This document shows positions 35,765-44,568 of a stretch of 64,000 bases of DNA, piece by piece. The stretch covers positions 288,867 through 352,866 of the forward strand of contig NZ_LIUF01000001.1 in the NCBI RefSeq assembly GCF_001280425.1, written 5' to 3'. The notes beneath the pieces are model-generated. The model saw only the letters and a list, made by a program, of their open reading frames with translations, made no database searches and had not been told where the DNA came from. Position numbers and translations under genes: made by a program. This stretch comes from Haloarcula rubripromontorii (GTDB taxonomy: Archaea > Halobacteriota > Halobacteria > Halobacteriales > Haloarculaceae). Positions within the stretch are counted from its first letter, which is position 1. Every line of letters begins with the position of its first letter.

Positions 35765-35995
35765 ATGGTTAGCGCGTTCATCATGATCAAGACGGCTGCC
35801 GGCAAATCCGAAGACCTCCTTGCGGCAGTTCGCGACGCCGAAGGCATCACCGAGGCACACATCGTCGCCGGACAGTACGACATCATCGCCGAAGCGACCG
35901 GTACAGAAGTGTACGACATCATGCAGTCGGTTTCGGGTCACATCCGGGATCTCAACGGCGTCGACGATACGCGCACGTACATGTGTCTGGAGTGA
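35765..35995 (+). CDS. Second stand-alone Lrp/AsnC RAM-domain protein
   Basis: A 76-aa protein, VSAFIMIKTAAGKSEDL...IRDLNGVDDTRTYMCLE, a paralogue of the 34,705-34,935 protein with the same length and fold. It is divergent from trkA. The 141-bp gap should contain both promoters. One paralogue is on each side of the same trkA. Confidence 0.88.
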   Translation: MVSAFIMIKTAAGKSEDLLAAVRDAEGITEAHIVAGQYDIIAEATGTEVYDIMQSVSGHIRDLNGVDDTRTYMCLE

Positions 35996-36047
35996 GCGGC
36001 CCGCGTTGTTCCGACACCGCAAAGGGACTTGCCGCCCTACGCCGAAC

Positions 36048-36368
36048 ATGGTCAGTGTCGCCGGTATTATCGGCCTGCTCGTCATCGTGCTGGTCAACAG
36101 TGCTGTGACGGCGCTCATGACGCGCTTTTTCCGCGTTCGCCTGCACACGCGGTGGGGGAGCCTCGTCTACTCGCTGCTCCTCTGTCCAGTAGTCATGGTC
36201 GTCATCCTGCTGGTGTTGAGTGGCGTGTTCAGTCTCGGGGCGAACCTCGGGAGTCAGACGGCTGTCCTCCTCGTAACGATCGTTATTCCACTCGCGACCG
36301 GGATGACGTTCGATTACTTCTGGATGCCTGCTCCCGACGAAGTCGAACTACCGGCATCGATGGACTAG
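36048..36368 (+). CDS. Three-TM membrane protein, haloarchaeal conserved type
   Basis: 106 aa from ATG 36,048. Helices at ~3-24 ([20 protein letters not shown]), ~40-60 ([20 protein letters not shown]) and ~69-92 ([20 protein letters not shown]), then an acidic tail ending PASMD. No function recognised. It overlaps the convergent tmk end by 4 bp. Confidence 0.72.
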   Translation: MVSVAGIIGLLVIVLVNSAVTALMTRFFRVRLHTRWGSLVYSLLLCPVVMVVILLVLSGVFSLGANLGSQTAVLLVTIVIPLATGMTFDYFWMPAPDEVELPASMD

Positions 36369-36952
36369 TCGAGAATCGCTGCTCGGACCCGTTCGTACAC
36401 AGTGTCTGGATCGGCGGTTGCGTCGACGCGAACGAACCGCTCCGGGTCGGCTTCGATGAGTCGCTCGTAGTTGTCACGCACCGTTGTGAGATACTCGGCG
36501 GTCTCGAACTTGTTCGTCGCGCCGCTTCGCTGTGCGGCAGTTTCTGGATCGAGGTTGAGATACACAGTCCGGTCCGGCGGCCGGGTCCAGGGGGCGTGGA
36601 CTTCACGGACGTACGACAGCGGGTCGTCGAAGGCTTCACTCGCTTTGAGTGTCGCGCCCTGATAGGCGTACCGCGAGTCGCTGTAGCGGTCGGAGACGAC
36701 GAGTCTGTCTTCGCTGAGTGCCGGTCGAACCGTGTTCGAGAGGTGTGCGGCGTGGTCAGCCGTATAGAGGAACAGTTCGGCCAGCGAGTCCGCGTCGTCG
36801 TCGTCGATAGAGCGCTGAACGGCGTCGCCGTACCAGGTATCGGTCGGCTCGCGCGTGAACACAGCCTCGCTGGGGACGGCGTCGTCGCGCTGGAGCCGTT
36901 CCCACACGGTCGTCTTGCCGCTCCCATCCAGTCCTTCGAGCGTGACGAGCAT
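36365..36952 (-). CDS. tmk: Thymidylate kinase (dTMP kinase)
   Basis: A 195-aa enzyme phosphorylating dTMP to dTDP. P-loop [19 protein letters not shown]-type motif [16 protein letters not shown], and [13 protein letters not shown]. The lid region is [15 protein letters not shown], shorter in Arg than bacterial type I enzymes. No partner gene. It reads against the small membrane protein gene with a 4-bp tail overlap. Confidence 0.93.
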   Translation of the reverse strand: MLVTLEGLDGSGKTTVWERLQRDDAVPSEAVFTREPTDTWYGDAVQRSIDDDDADSLAELFLYTADHAAHLSNTVRPALSEDRLVVSDRYSDSRYAYQGATLKASEAFDDPLSYVREVHAPWTRPPDRTVYLNLDPETAAQRSGATNKFETAEYLTTVRDNYERLIEADPERFVRVDATADPDTVYERVRAAILD

Positions 36953-37092
36953 ACCTCACAATCTGTGTGGGGGGACGTAAGCGCCCCGACCTGGGCGGTG
37001 CATCCGTAGACTGACACAAGTGACCGGACTGCGGGCCTGTCGACCAGCGAAATACGCCCACCTTTACGGTTCTACCAACTGTATTGGTGTCT

Positions 37093-38016
37093 ATGGATGT
37101 ACTTGTCGTCGGCGGGACTGGATTCATCGGACAACACCTCTGCCGTGAACTCGACGAGCGGGGGCACGCCGTCACTGCGCTGTCTCGGTCACCAGAAGAC
37201 GCAACACTACCAGACGGTGTCGAAACCGTCTCCGGGGACGTCACAGACTACGGGAGTATCGAGAGCGCGTTCGAGAATCAGGACGCGGTGTACTATTTGG
37301 TCGCGCTGTCGCCCCTGTTCAAACCGGACGGCGGCGACAGGATGCACGAGCGCATTCATCTCGGCGGAACGGAAAACAGCGTGCAGGCCGCAGAAGAGCA
37401 CGGCGTCGACCGGTTCGTCCAGCTGAGTGCACTGGGTGCAGACCCTAACGGCGACACGCACTACATCCGGTCGAAGGGGGAAGCCGAGCAGGTTGTGACG
37501 GAGTCCTCGCTGGACTGGACTATCTTCCGCCCGTCGGTCGTCTTCGGCGAGGGCGGCGAGTTCGTCTCCTTCACGAAGCGCCTCAAAGGGATGTTCGCGC
37601 CGGGCGTCCCGCTGTATCCGCTCCCCGGCGGCGGCAGACAGACGACGTTCCAGCCGATCTGGGTCGGTGACCTCGTGCCGATGCTCGTCGACAGTATCGA
37701 ATCCGAAGACCACGTCGGCGAGACCTACGAGGTCGGTGGGCCGGAAGTACTGACGCTCAGAGACGTGACCAATCAGGTGTACGATGCCGAGGGGTCGTCA
37801 GTAAGCATTGTCCCGCTTCCGATGCCACTGGCGAAGGTCGGGCTCTCTGTCCTGGGAAGCGTCGGGTTCCCGATGGGTGCCGATCAGTACCGGTCACTCA
37901 AATTCGATAACACGCCAGCGACGAACGAAGTAGACGCGTTCGGTATCAGTAATGGCTCTCTAACGACACTCAGTGGATATCTCAGCGGAGAATCGCCAGC
38001 AGTAGCCACTTCCTAA
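37093..38016 (+). CDS. NDUFA9-like / SDR-family NAD(P)-binding protein
   Basis: 307 aa from ATG 37,093. N-terminal GGTGFIGQHLCRELDERGHAV (NAD(P)-binding GxxGxxG), ADPNGDTHYIRSKGEAEQVV in place of YxxxK, and FRPSVVFGEGGEFVSF, the pattern of complex-I NDUFA9-like atypical SDRs. These lack a canonical catalytic Tyr and may bind quinone-related or ubiquinone-biosynthetic partners. A monocistronic gene with cetZ starting 113 bp downstream. Confidence 0.85.
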   Translation: MDVLVVGGTGFIGQHLCRELDERGHAVTALSRSPEDATLPDGVETVSGDVTDYGSIESAFENQDAVYYLVALSPLFKPDGGDRMHERIHLGGTENSVQAAEEHGVDRFVQLSALGADPNGDTHYIRSKGEAEQVVTESSLDWTIFRPSVVFGEGGEFVSFTKRLKGMFAPGVPLYPLPGGGRQTTFQPIWVGDLVPMLVDSIESEDHVGETYEVGGPEVLTLRDVTNQVYDAEGSSVSIVPLPMPLAKVGLSVLGSVGFPMGADQYRSLKFDNTPATNEVDAFGISNGSLTTLSGYLSGESPAVATS

Positions 38017-38129
38017 ATAGAGTTGTGTTAGATAGTATTGATTTTCAATCCTGGCTTTCAGGGCTGAGAGCCGGGCAAAACACTTATACTCGCCATCGCT
38101 CTTTGACCCTTTAAGCGGAGAACCATATA

Positions 38130-39311
38130 ATGAAACTGGCGATGATCGGCTTCGGGCAGGCCGGTGGCAAAATTGTGGACAAATTCCTCGAGTACGACAA
38201 GGAAACCGGCTCGGGAATCGTCCGCTCGGCTGTTGCGGTCAATACAGCAAAAGCAGACCTGCTTGGGCTAGAACACATTCCGGAGGAGAATCGAGTGCTC
38301 ATTGGCCAGGCTCGCGTCAAGGGCCATGGCGTGGGCGCGGACAACGAACTCGGCGCGGAAATCGCCGAAGAAGACATCGACGAGGTGCAGGGTGCGATTG
38401 ACAACATCCCCGTCCACGAAGTCGACGCCTTCCTCATCGTCGCCGGCCTCGGCGGCGGGACGGGGTCGGGCGGGTCGCCGGTCGTCGCAAAACACCTCAA
38501 GCGAATCTACACCGAACCGGTGTACGGCCTGGGCGTCCTGCCGGGCAGCGACGAGGGCGGTATCTACACCCTCAACGCCGCCCGCTCGTTCCAGACGTTC
38601 GTGCGCGAGGTGGACAACCTGATGGTGTTCGACAACGACGCCTGGCGACAGACCGGTGAGTCCGTCGAGGGCGGCTATGACCACATCAACGAGGAGATTG
38701 TCCGACGCTTCGGCGTGCTGTTCGGGGCCGGTGAGATCGAGGCCGGCGACAACGTCGCGGAAAGTGTCGTCGACTCCTCTGAAATTATCAACACGCTCGA
38801 CGGCGGCGGCGTGTCCACCGTCGGGTACGCCTCCGAGGACGTCGAAGTGTCCTCTGGCGGCGGGGGCCTGCTCTCGCGGTTCAAGGGCGACGACTCGTCC
38901 GACGACGGGATGGATACGGCCAACACCACGAACCGTATCACGTCGCTCGTCCGGAAAGCCGCGCTCGGCCGACTGACACTCCCCTGTGAGATCGAGGGTG
39001 CAGAGCGTGCCCTCCTCGTGATGGCAGGGCCGCCGGAGCACCTGAACCGGAAGGGAATCGAGCGCGGTCGGAAGTGGCTCGAGGAGCAAACCGGTTCGAT
39101 GGAGGTCCGCGGTGGCGACTATCCGACCAACGCCCCGAAAGTGGCCGCATCCATCCTGCTGGCCGGCGTCCACAACGTTCCGCGCATCAAGGAACTCCAG
39201 CAGGTCGCCATCGAGGCCCAGGACAATATCGACGATATCCGTAACCAAAGCGAAGATAACTTAGAGGACTTGGTCGAAGACGACGAAGATGAACTTGATC
39301 CGCTGTTCTAA
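38130..39311 (+). CDS. cetZ: Tubulin-superfamily protein CetZ
   Basis: A 393-aa archaeal cytoskeletal GTPase of the CetZ family, which controls cell shape and motility in haloarchaea. N-terminal MIGFGQAGGKIVDKF, tubulin signature LGGGTGSGG (~110), the nucleotide-sugar loop VLPGSDEGG, and an acidic C-terminal tail ending DELDPLF. It lacks the FtsZ GGGTGTG form and length. A TATA-like CTTATA and a T-rich leader lie just upstream. Length matches CetZ1 (~395 aa). The next gene starts 23 bp before this one stops, so translation is coupled. Confidence 0.95.
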   Translation: MKLAMIGFGQAGGKIVDKFLEYDKETGSGIVRSAVAVNTAKADLLGLEHIPEENRVLIGQARVKGHGVGADNELGAEIAEEDIDEVQGAIDNIPVHEVDAFLIVAGLGGGTGSGGSPVVAKHLKRIYTEPVYGLGVLPGSDEGGIYTLNAARSFQTFVREVDNLMVFDNDAWRQTGESVEGGYDHINEEIVRRFGVLFGAGEIEAGDNVAESVVDSSEIINTLDGGGVSTVGYASEDVEVSSGGGGLLSRFKGDDSSDDGMDTANTTNRITSLVRKAALGRLTLPCEIEGAERALLVMAGPPEHLNRKGIERGRKWLEEQTGSMEVRGGDYPTNAPKVAASILLAGVHNVPRIKELQQVAIEAQDNIDDIRNQSEDNLEDLVEDDEDELDPLF

Positions 39312-40065
39312 CAAGACCGTCGCACTCCTCTGTGTTGTCGCGCTGCTCGCGACTGCCGGCACAGCGAGTGCGTTCTCTGTCTCTGCTGACGGGGTGCCGA
39401 CTGAGAGTGGCGTCGGCGAAGAGGTGTCGGTAACGTACACGATAGACGACCCGTTCACCGATGCGCCGAACGAATGGACGCTCGCCGGGTCGACCGAACT
39501 GCAGAACGTTAGCTGGACGGTCACCGTGTTGCGTGCGGGGAATCAGGTAAATCAAGAAACTTACGGCGACCAGTCCTTCGAACAGGATCTAGAGATCGAT
39601 AACAACGGTGACCAAGTCCGTGTCGAACTCGTCGGCACGACGCCGGCCATCTCGAATTACACGTACGATCCGGCACAGAACTATCAGGTCGCCTCGCTCA
39701 GTCGAATCAGCGGCAACAACGAAGAGGAGTTCCGCAGCGACACTGCTCACCACTACACTGAAGAGAGTCAAGCGGCCAGACAGGCAATCGACGACGCACA
39801 GGCTGCAATCGACGCGGCCGGTGGGAACGAAAACGCCGAGGAGCTAGTCAGTAGCGCTATCTCCTCATACGAGAACGGGAACTTCCAGAACGCCCAGGAC
39901 CTCGCCGGGCAGGCCGAGAGTAAGGCACAGCAGGCCCAGCAAAGCGCCCAGACCCAGCGAACGCTCCTGCTGGTCGGCGGCGGACTTGTTGTCCTCCTGT
40001 TGCTGGTCGGTGGCGGTTACTACGCGTACACGCAGATGAGTGAGGACGAGTACTCCAAGCTGTAA
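39289..40065 (+). CDS. Secreted, C-terminally membrane-anchored protein coupled to cetZ
   Basis: 258 aa. A Sec signal peptide (~1-28: VALLCVVALLATAGTASA) is followed by a beta-rich extracellular domain (~30-145), a helical Ala/Gln-rich segment (~155-220: QAARQAIDDAQAAIDAAGG, AGQAESKAQQAQQSAQ), then a TM helix (LLLVGGGLVVLLLLVGGG) and a short cytoplasmic tail YTQMSEDEYSKL. No family recognised. The start overlaps cetZ by 23 bp and the stop overlaps the cofC start by 1 bp. It could connect the cytoskeletal CetZ to the envelope, but only the gene arrangement and topology support that. Confidence 0.82.
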   Translation: MNLIRCSNKTVALLCVVALLATAGTASAFSVSADGVPTESGVGEEVSVTYTIDDPFTDAPNEWTLAGSTELQNVSWTVTVLRAGNQVNQETYGDQSFEQDLEIDNNGDQVRVELVGTTPAISNYTYDPAQNYQVASLSRISGNNEEEFRSDTAHHYTEESQAARQAIDDAQAAIDAAGGNENAEELVSSAISSYENGNFQNAQDLAGQAESKAQQAQQSAQTQRTLLLVGGGLVVLLLLVGGGYYAYTQMSEDEYSKL

Positions 40066-40691
40066 TGCGTCTCGTCGTCCCCGTCTCGGGATCTGCCCCC
40101 AAAACGCGACTTGCGTCTGTTCTCTCTCCAGCCGAGCGCCGTGATTTTACCGAAGCGATGCTTTCAGACGTCGTCGACGCAGTGACAGCGGCGGGCCACG
40201 AACCCGAGATCATCTCGACGGCACCGCTTGACTGTGCCGTGCCGGTCACCGTCGACGACCGCGGACTCGACGCGCTCGTCAACGACCTGCTCACGTCGAC
40301 GGTGGCTGACGGAGAACAAGCGCTTGCGGTTGTGATGGCCGATCTCCCGCTCGTGACCCGTGAGAGCATCGAGTGCCTGCTCGCTCCCGAAGCCGACGTG
40401 GTGCTGGCCCCGGGCCTGGGCGGCGGGACGAACGCCTTCGTCTGTCGGCACTCCGAGTTCAGGGTCGATTACCACGGCGCGTCTATCCGCGACCATCGGG
40501 CGGCCGCCCGGGACGTGGGAGCCAGCGTTACCGAGGTTGACTCGCGGCGGCTCGCGACCGATATCGACGAACCGGATGATCTCGCAGAGGTGCTGTTACA
40601 CAGTGACGGCGCGGCGGCGGACTGGCTCAAACAGTCAGGATTCGAACTGAAAACCGCTGATGGGCGAGTCGACGTGGAGCGACCTCGGTAG
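40065..40691 (+). CDS. cofC: 2-phospho-L-lactate guanylyltransferase CofC
   Basis: 208 aa. CofC activates 2-phospho-L-lactate (or a related acid) with GTP for F420 assembly. Motifs: MRLVVPVSGSAPKTRL nucleotide-binding start, LALSPAERRDF-type region, VVMADLPLVTRESI, and LAPGLGGGTNAFV. ATG overlaps the preceding stop (TAATG). It is the third gene of the cetZ transcription unit, although its pathway is unrelated to the cytoskeleton. cofG and cofH lie 2.5-4 kb downstream. Confidence 0.92.
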   Translation: MRLVVPVSGSAPKTRLASVLSPAERRDFTEAMLSDVVDAVTAAGHEPEIISTAPLDCAVPVTVDDRGLDALVNDLLTSTVADGEQALAVVMADLPLVTRESIECLLAPEADVVLAPGLGGGTNAFVCRHSEFRVDYHGASIRDHRAAARDVGASVTEVDSRRLATDIDEPDDLAEVLLHSDGAAADWLKQSGFELKTADGRVDVERPR

Positions 40692-40714
40692 TTCGGCCCG
40701 GGTCTCCGCCGCTA

Positions 40715-40734
40715 GAGTATCAATACTGATACTC
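40715..40734. promoter_or_regulatory. Perfect 8-bp inverted repeat upstream of htr (candidate operator)
   Basis: GAGTATCA-ATAC-TGATACTC, perfect arms with a 4-nt spacer, 41 bp before the GTG start of the transducer. A second dyad, GTAGT-TTCAG-ACTAC (40,751-40,765), lies between it and the start. A palindrome in this place suggests a dimeric regulator near the TATA region. Confidence 0.55.
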
Positions 40735-40774
40735 CCAAGTTTACATTTAGGTAGTTTCAGACTACTATCTACAT

Positions 40775-42361
40775 GTGACTGTTTCTAGTGTCAAGCAGAG
40801 CTATGGGGCCAAGCTCGGTGTCGGATACATCGCAACGGCCACCCTCCTGATTACTGTCGGGGTGGTAACACAAGATGTCGCATCAACAGTCGTCGCCGGC
40901 ATCGCCGGCTTACTGACACTCGGCTCGATCAACGCAGCCGAAACGGTCGCGAGCATCACCGAGTTATCAGCACAGACACAGCGGGTGGCAGACGGGGACC
41001 TCGATACCGAAATCGTCTCGACGCGGACCGACGAGTTCGGGGACCTTGCTGACTCAATCGAGCGGATGCGCGTATCGTTGCGCGACCGACTGTCAGAGAT
41101 GGAGGCTGCGAGGGCAGACCTCGAACAGGCACAGATTGACGCGAACGAGGCACAGGCCGAAGCAGAGGCCGCTGAGGAGGAAGCAAGAGAACTCGCCACA
41201 GCCTACCAGGAAATTGCAACAGCGTACGGGACAGTCATGGCAGACGCCGCAGACGGCGATCTCACGCAGCGTGTCGATGTCGCCACTGAGTACGACGCTA
41301 TGGAAACCGTCGGCCAGTCGTTCAACAGGATGATGGACGAGCTACAGGAGACAATCGAGACGGTCACCGCCGTTTCCGAGCGCATCACAACCGAAACTGA
41401 CGAGATCACTGAAACGAGTCAACAAGTCCAACAGGAGGTAGACGCGGCTGTGGAAACGGTTGCCGATATCCAGACGCAAGCAACCGACCAGCAGACAAAG
41501 CTCGAATCAGCTGCAGCCGATATCCAGGACGTGAGCGCGTCGGCAGAGGAAATCGCTGCGACAATTGACAACCTTGCCGACCAGAGCCGTGAGGTCGAGG
41601 AGGCCAGCAACGACGCTCGGGCAGCCTCGGAAACAGCCCTGACAGAGATGGACCAGATACAGGCTGACACAGCTGAAGCTGTCACACAGGTCGAGACCCT
41701 CCAGCAGCGAATGGCCGAGATAACCGACATCGCGGACATCATCTCCGAGATCGCAGAGCAGACGAATATGCTGGCGCTGAATGCGTCGATAGAGGCCGCT
41801 CGGGCTGGTGGACAGGGCAGCGACGCGGACGGGAATGGGTTCAGCGTCGTCGCAGACGAAGTCAAGTCACTCGCTGAAGAGACGCAGTCACGGGCTGACG
41901 AGATAGCAACGGTCATCGCGGAGGTGTCTGAGCAGACAGAAGAGGTGACTGCCTCAATACAGGCGACCGAAACGCGAGTCGAAACCGGTACCGAGACCGT
42001 TGAGTCGGCCCTGTCAGAAATTGCGACAATCGCGGAGGCCGTCGACGATATCTCGGCATCTATCGAGGAGATGCGACAGACGACCTCGGAGCAGGCAGAC
42101 ACCGTGCAGGCGACGGCCGACTCGATAGAGGTTGTCACCGAAGCAAGTGCGGAGACAGCGACTACCGCAGAGGAAATGTCGGCACAGATCCGTCGGCAGC
42201 GGGACGTCGTCAAGTCGATTTCCGACTCACTCGATTCCTTCCGCGAAACCGCTGTTGACGACCTCGAATCCCGGGTGCGACTGTTTACCGTTGACACAGA
42301 TGCCACAGCGGCGAGCCACAGACGCGTCGCAGGGTCGCCGTCAGTCGGGGGTGACGACTGA
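40775..42361 (+). CDS. Phototaxis transducer (Htr, MCP family)
   Basis: 528 aa from a GTG (40,775; an overlapping ATG at 40,773 is followed at once by a stop). Two adjacent hydrophobic helices (~12-31 and ~34-53) are joined by only ~3 residues (TQD), so no periplasmic sensor domain exists. HAMP1 ~62-110 (DGDLDTEIVSTRTDEF), coiled coil, HAMP2-like ~155-200 (DGDLTQRVDV), then the methylation and signalling hairpin (EIAEQTNMLALNASIEAARAG, ~325; FSVVADEVKSLAEET). It signals to CheA. It overlaps the opsin gene by one base (TGATG), the standard htr-sop pairing. Confidence 0.92.
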   Translation: MTVSSVKQSYGAKLGVGYIATATLLITVGVVTQDVASTVVAGIAGLLTLGSINAAETVASITELSAQTQRVADGDLDTEIVSTRTDEFGDLADSIERMRVSLRDRLSEMEAARADLEQAQIDANEAQAEAEAAEEEARELATAYQEIATAYGTVMADAADGDLTQRVDVATEYDAMETVGQSFNRMMDELQETIETVTAVSERITTETDEITETSQQVQQEVDAAVETVADIQTQATDQQTKLESAAADIQDVSASAEEIAATIDNLADQSREVEEASNDARAASETALTEMDQIQADTAEAVTQVETLQQRMAEITDIADIISEIAEQTNMLALNASIEAARAGGQGSDADGNGFSVVADEVKSLAEETQSRADEIATVIAEVSEQTEEVTASIQATETRVETGTETVESALSEIATIAEAVDDISASIEEMRQTTSEQADTVQATADSIEVVTEASAETATTAEEMSAQIRRQRDVVKSISDSLDSFRETAVDDLESRVRLFTVDTDATAASHRRVAGSPSVGGDD

Positions 42362-43071
42362 TGGACGCCATTGCAGTCGTGTACGGGATAACCGCCGCGG
42401 GCTTTGCGGTCGGTGTCGCTATCGTCGGGTTCCTCTATGCGTCGCTTGAGGGGTCAGACGAACGGCCGATTCTGGGGGCACTGGCGCTTATACCGGCAGT
42501 TGCGGGCATCTCGTACGTTGCGATGGCGTTCGGCATCGGCACCGTAACCATTGGTGAGACGACGCTTGTCGGATTCCGATATCTCGACTGGGTGGTGACG
42601 ACGCCGTTGCTCGTCGGATTTATCGGGTACACTGCCGGCGCGTCGCGACGGGCTATCTTCGGGGTTATGGCGGCGGACGCCCTGATGATTCTTGCAGGCG
42701 TCGGGGCGGTCGTCGCTGCTGGAACACTGAAATGGGCGCTGTTCGGCGTCTCGGCAACGTTCCACGTCTCGCTGTTTGCCTACCTGTACCTCGTCTTCCC
42801 GCGCTCGGTTCCGGACGACCCACAGCGTATCGGCCTGTTTAGCCTCCTCAAGAACCACGTTGGGCTGTTGTGGATCGCGTATCCGCTCGTCTGGCTTGCT
42901 GGCCCCGAAGGACTTGGATTCGCGACCTACGTCGGTGTCAGCATCACCTATGCGTTCCTCGACCTGCTGGCGAAGGTCCCCTACGTGTACTTCTTTTACG
43001 CCCGGCGGCAGGTGTTCGCGACGAAACTGCTTCGGGAGTCGGGCGACGCCACAGTAACGCCGGCGGACTGA
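42361..43071 (+). CDS. Sensory rhodopsin (SRII/SRM-like)
   Basis: 236 aa, seven TM helices. Numbering coincides with NpSRII: counterion region RYLDW with Asp76, FIG with Phe87 at the BR donor position (so not an efficient pump), Tyr174 in AYPLVW, Asp201 and retinal Lys205 in LDLLAKV. Position 204 is Ala, where NpSRII has the signalling Thr204, and 199 is Phe, not Tyr. Both are BR- or 'middle rhodopsin'-like states. The coupled transducer makes a photosensory function likely. Absence of Asp96 type donor and presence of the Htr argue against a pump. Whether attractant or repellent cannot be read from sequence. Confidence 0.93.
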   Translation: MDAIAVVYGITAAGFAVGVAIVGFLYASLEGSDERPILGALALIPAVAGISYVAMAFGIGTVTIGETTLVGFRYLDWVVTTPLLVGFIGYTAGASRRAIFGVMAADALMILAGVGAVVAAGTLKWALFGVSATFHVSLFAYLYLVFPRSVPDDPQRIGLFSLLKNHVGLLWIAYPLVWLAGPEGLGFATYVGVSITYAFLDLLAKVPYVYFFYARRQVFATKLLRESGDATVTPAD

Positions 43072-43229
43072 ACAGGTGCGATCACCGAAGTATCGTCGAA
43101 TACGCGGCACTTCAGAGTGGATACCGGTTCACAGGTGACCGGCGTGTAGCGACACACTGATTCTGTTGCCATGTGCCCAGTTTCGACCGTCTACAGCTAC
43201 TGGCACAGGCCATCACACACGACTGAAAC

Positions 43230-43237
43230 TTTTTATT
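43230..43237 (+). promoter_or_regulatory. TATA box of cofG
   Basis: TTTTTATT lies 26-28 bp upstream of the GTG at 43,260, the spacing expected for a leaderless transcript starting at the start codon. It supports that GTG over the upstream GTG at 43,239. Confidence 0.6.
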
Positions 43238-43259
43238 CGTGGGGTGCAGACCCCGGGAC

Positions 43260-44366
43260 GTGATACCCGGCACGGACGCGTATGATATCGCCATCGACAT
43301 TTCAGACGACGACGTCGAGCGCCTGCTGTCGGTGATGCCCGAGGACGTCGAGTCGGCGTCAGCGCTGTCCTACTGCCGGAACGTGTTCCTGCCGCTGACG
43401 ACCGCGTGCCGATACACCTGTACCTACTGCACGTACTACGACCCGCCGGGACAGGCGGAGTTGATGGACCGCAAGGAAATCCGGGAGACGTGTCGCCGGG
43501 GGGCCGACGCCGGCTGTACCGAGGCGCTGTTCACCTTCGGCGACGACCCGGACGACCGCTACACCGCCGTCCACGACCAACTCGCCGCATGGGGCCACGA
43601 CTCCATCCACGAGTACCTCCGAGAGGCCTGTGAAATCGCGCTGGAAGAGGGGTTGCTCCCCCACGCCAACCCGGGCGATCAGACGCGCGACCAGATGGCT
43701 CACGTCGCCGACCTGAACGCCTCGATGGGCGTCATGCTGGAGACGACCACCGAGGTGCAGGCCCACGGCGGTCCACGAGCGAAAAATCCCGGCCAGCGGC
43801 TCAACACCCTCCGAGTGGCCGGCGAACTTGGCGTCCCGTTCACCACGGGCATTCTCGTCGGTATCGGCGAGGACTGGCACAACCGCGCCGAGAGCTTGCT
43901 CGCTATCCGTGAAATGCACGAGCGGTACGGTCACATTCAGGAGGTTATCGTCCAGCCTGTCGTCGAGAACGAACGATGGCGGGGCGGCTCCCCCGATCTG
44001 GCGACGATGCGCCGGGTGACAGCGATGGCCCGCGCGGCGCTGCCCGACGAAGTGTCCGTTCAGGTCCCCCCGAACCTTGCGCCCGCTCGTGACCTGACCG
44101 ACTGTGGCATCGACGATCTGGGCGGCGTCTCCCCAGTGACAGTCGACCACATCAACCCAGAGTACGAGTGGCCCGCCCTGCAGGAGTTGACTGCCGTCGC
44201 CGAGGCCGCCGGTGTGCCACTGACGGAGCGGCTACCGGTCTACGACCGGTTCGTTGATGACGGCTGGCTCTCGAATCCCATCGAGGCGGCTATCGAGGCC
44301 GATGATGACGCCGGCGAACGGTTCCGGTCGATACTGGACCGGGGCGAGACTCCGGAAGCCCCCTGA
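43260..44366 (+). CDS. cofG: FO synthase subunit CofG (radical SAM)
   Basis: 368 aa from GTG 43,260. Radical SAM cluster motif CRYTCTYC (CX3CX2C, ~44-51). It abstracts a hydrogen during formation of 7,8-didemethyl-8-hydroxy-5-deazariboflavin (FO), with CofH. Other motifs: FTFGDDPDDRY, HANPGDQTRDQM, NLAPARDLTDCGIDDLGGVSP, SPVTVDHINPEYEWP. Some organisms fuse CofG and CofH (FbiC). Convergent with cofH, 203 bp between ends. Confidence 0.95.
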   Translation: MIPGTDAYDIAIDISDDDVERLLSVMPEDVESASALSYCRNVFLPLTTACRYTCTYCTYYDPPGQAELMDRKEIRETCRRGADAGCTEALFTFGDDPDDRYTAVHDQLAAWGHDSIHEYLREACEIALEEGLLPHANPGDQTRDQMAHVADLNASMGVMLETTTEVQAHGGPRAKNPGQRLNTLRVAGELGVPFTTGILVGIGEDWHNRAESLLAIREMHERYGHIQEVIVQPVVENERWRGGSPDLATMRRVTAMARAALPDEVSVQVPPNLAPARDLTDCGIDDLGGVSPVTVDHINPEYEWPALQELTAVAEAAGVPLTERLPVYDRFVDDGWLSNPIEAAIEADDDAGERFRSILDRGETPEAP

Positions 44367-44568
44367 GATCGTCTGTCGGTTTCTTCGCGTGAACTGCCGT
44401 CACAGTCAGACCAGCCCCCGGAAACCAATCACCTAGTCCTCTAGGCCATAGCTACACATACACTGGCACACCAATATATGTCATGCCTGGACGTGCCTCT
44501 GACAGCAGTTCCAGGCAAGATACTCTACCACCATGGCCACGGTCAGTGCCCAGCCGTGGTCTACTACT

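Noticed and set aside
38268..39248. 326-codon minus-strand frame
   Set aside because: Antisense to the whole cetZ gene.
42361..43071. Opsin as a proton pump (bacteriorhodopsin)
   Set aside because: It has Phe at the Asp96 position and overlaps a transducer gene; Ala204 is pump-like but not sufficient.
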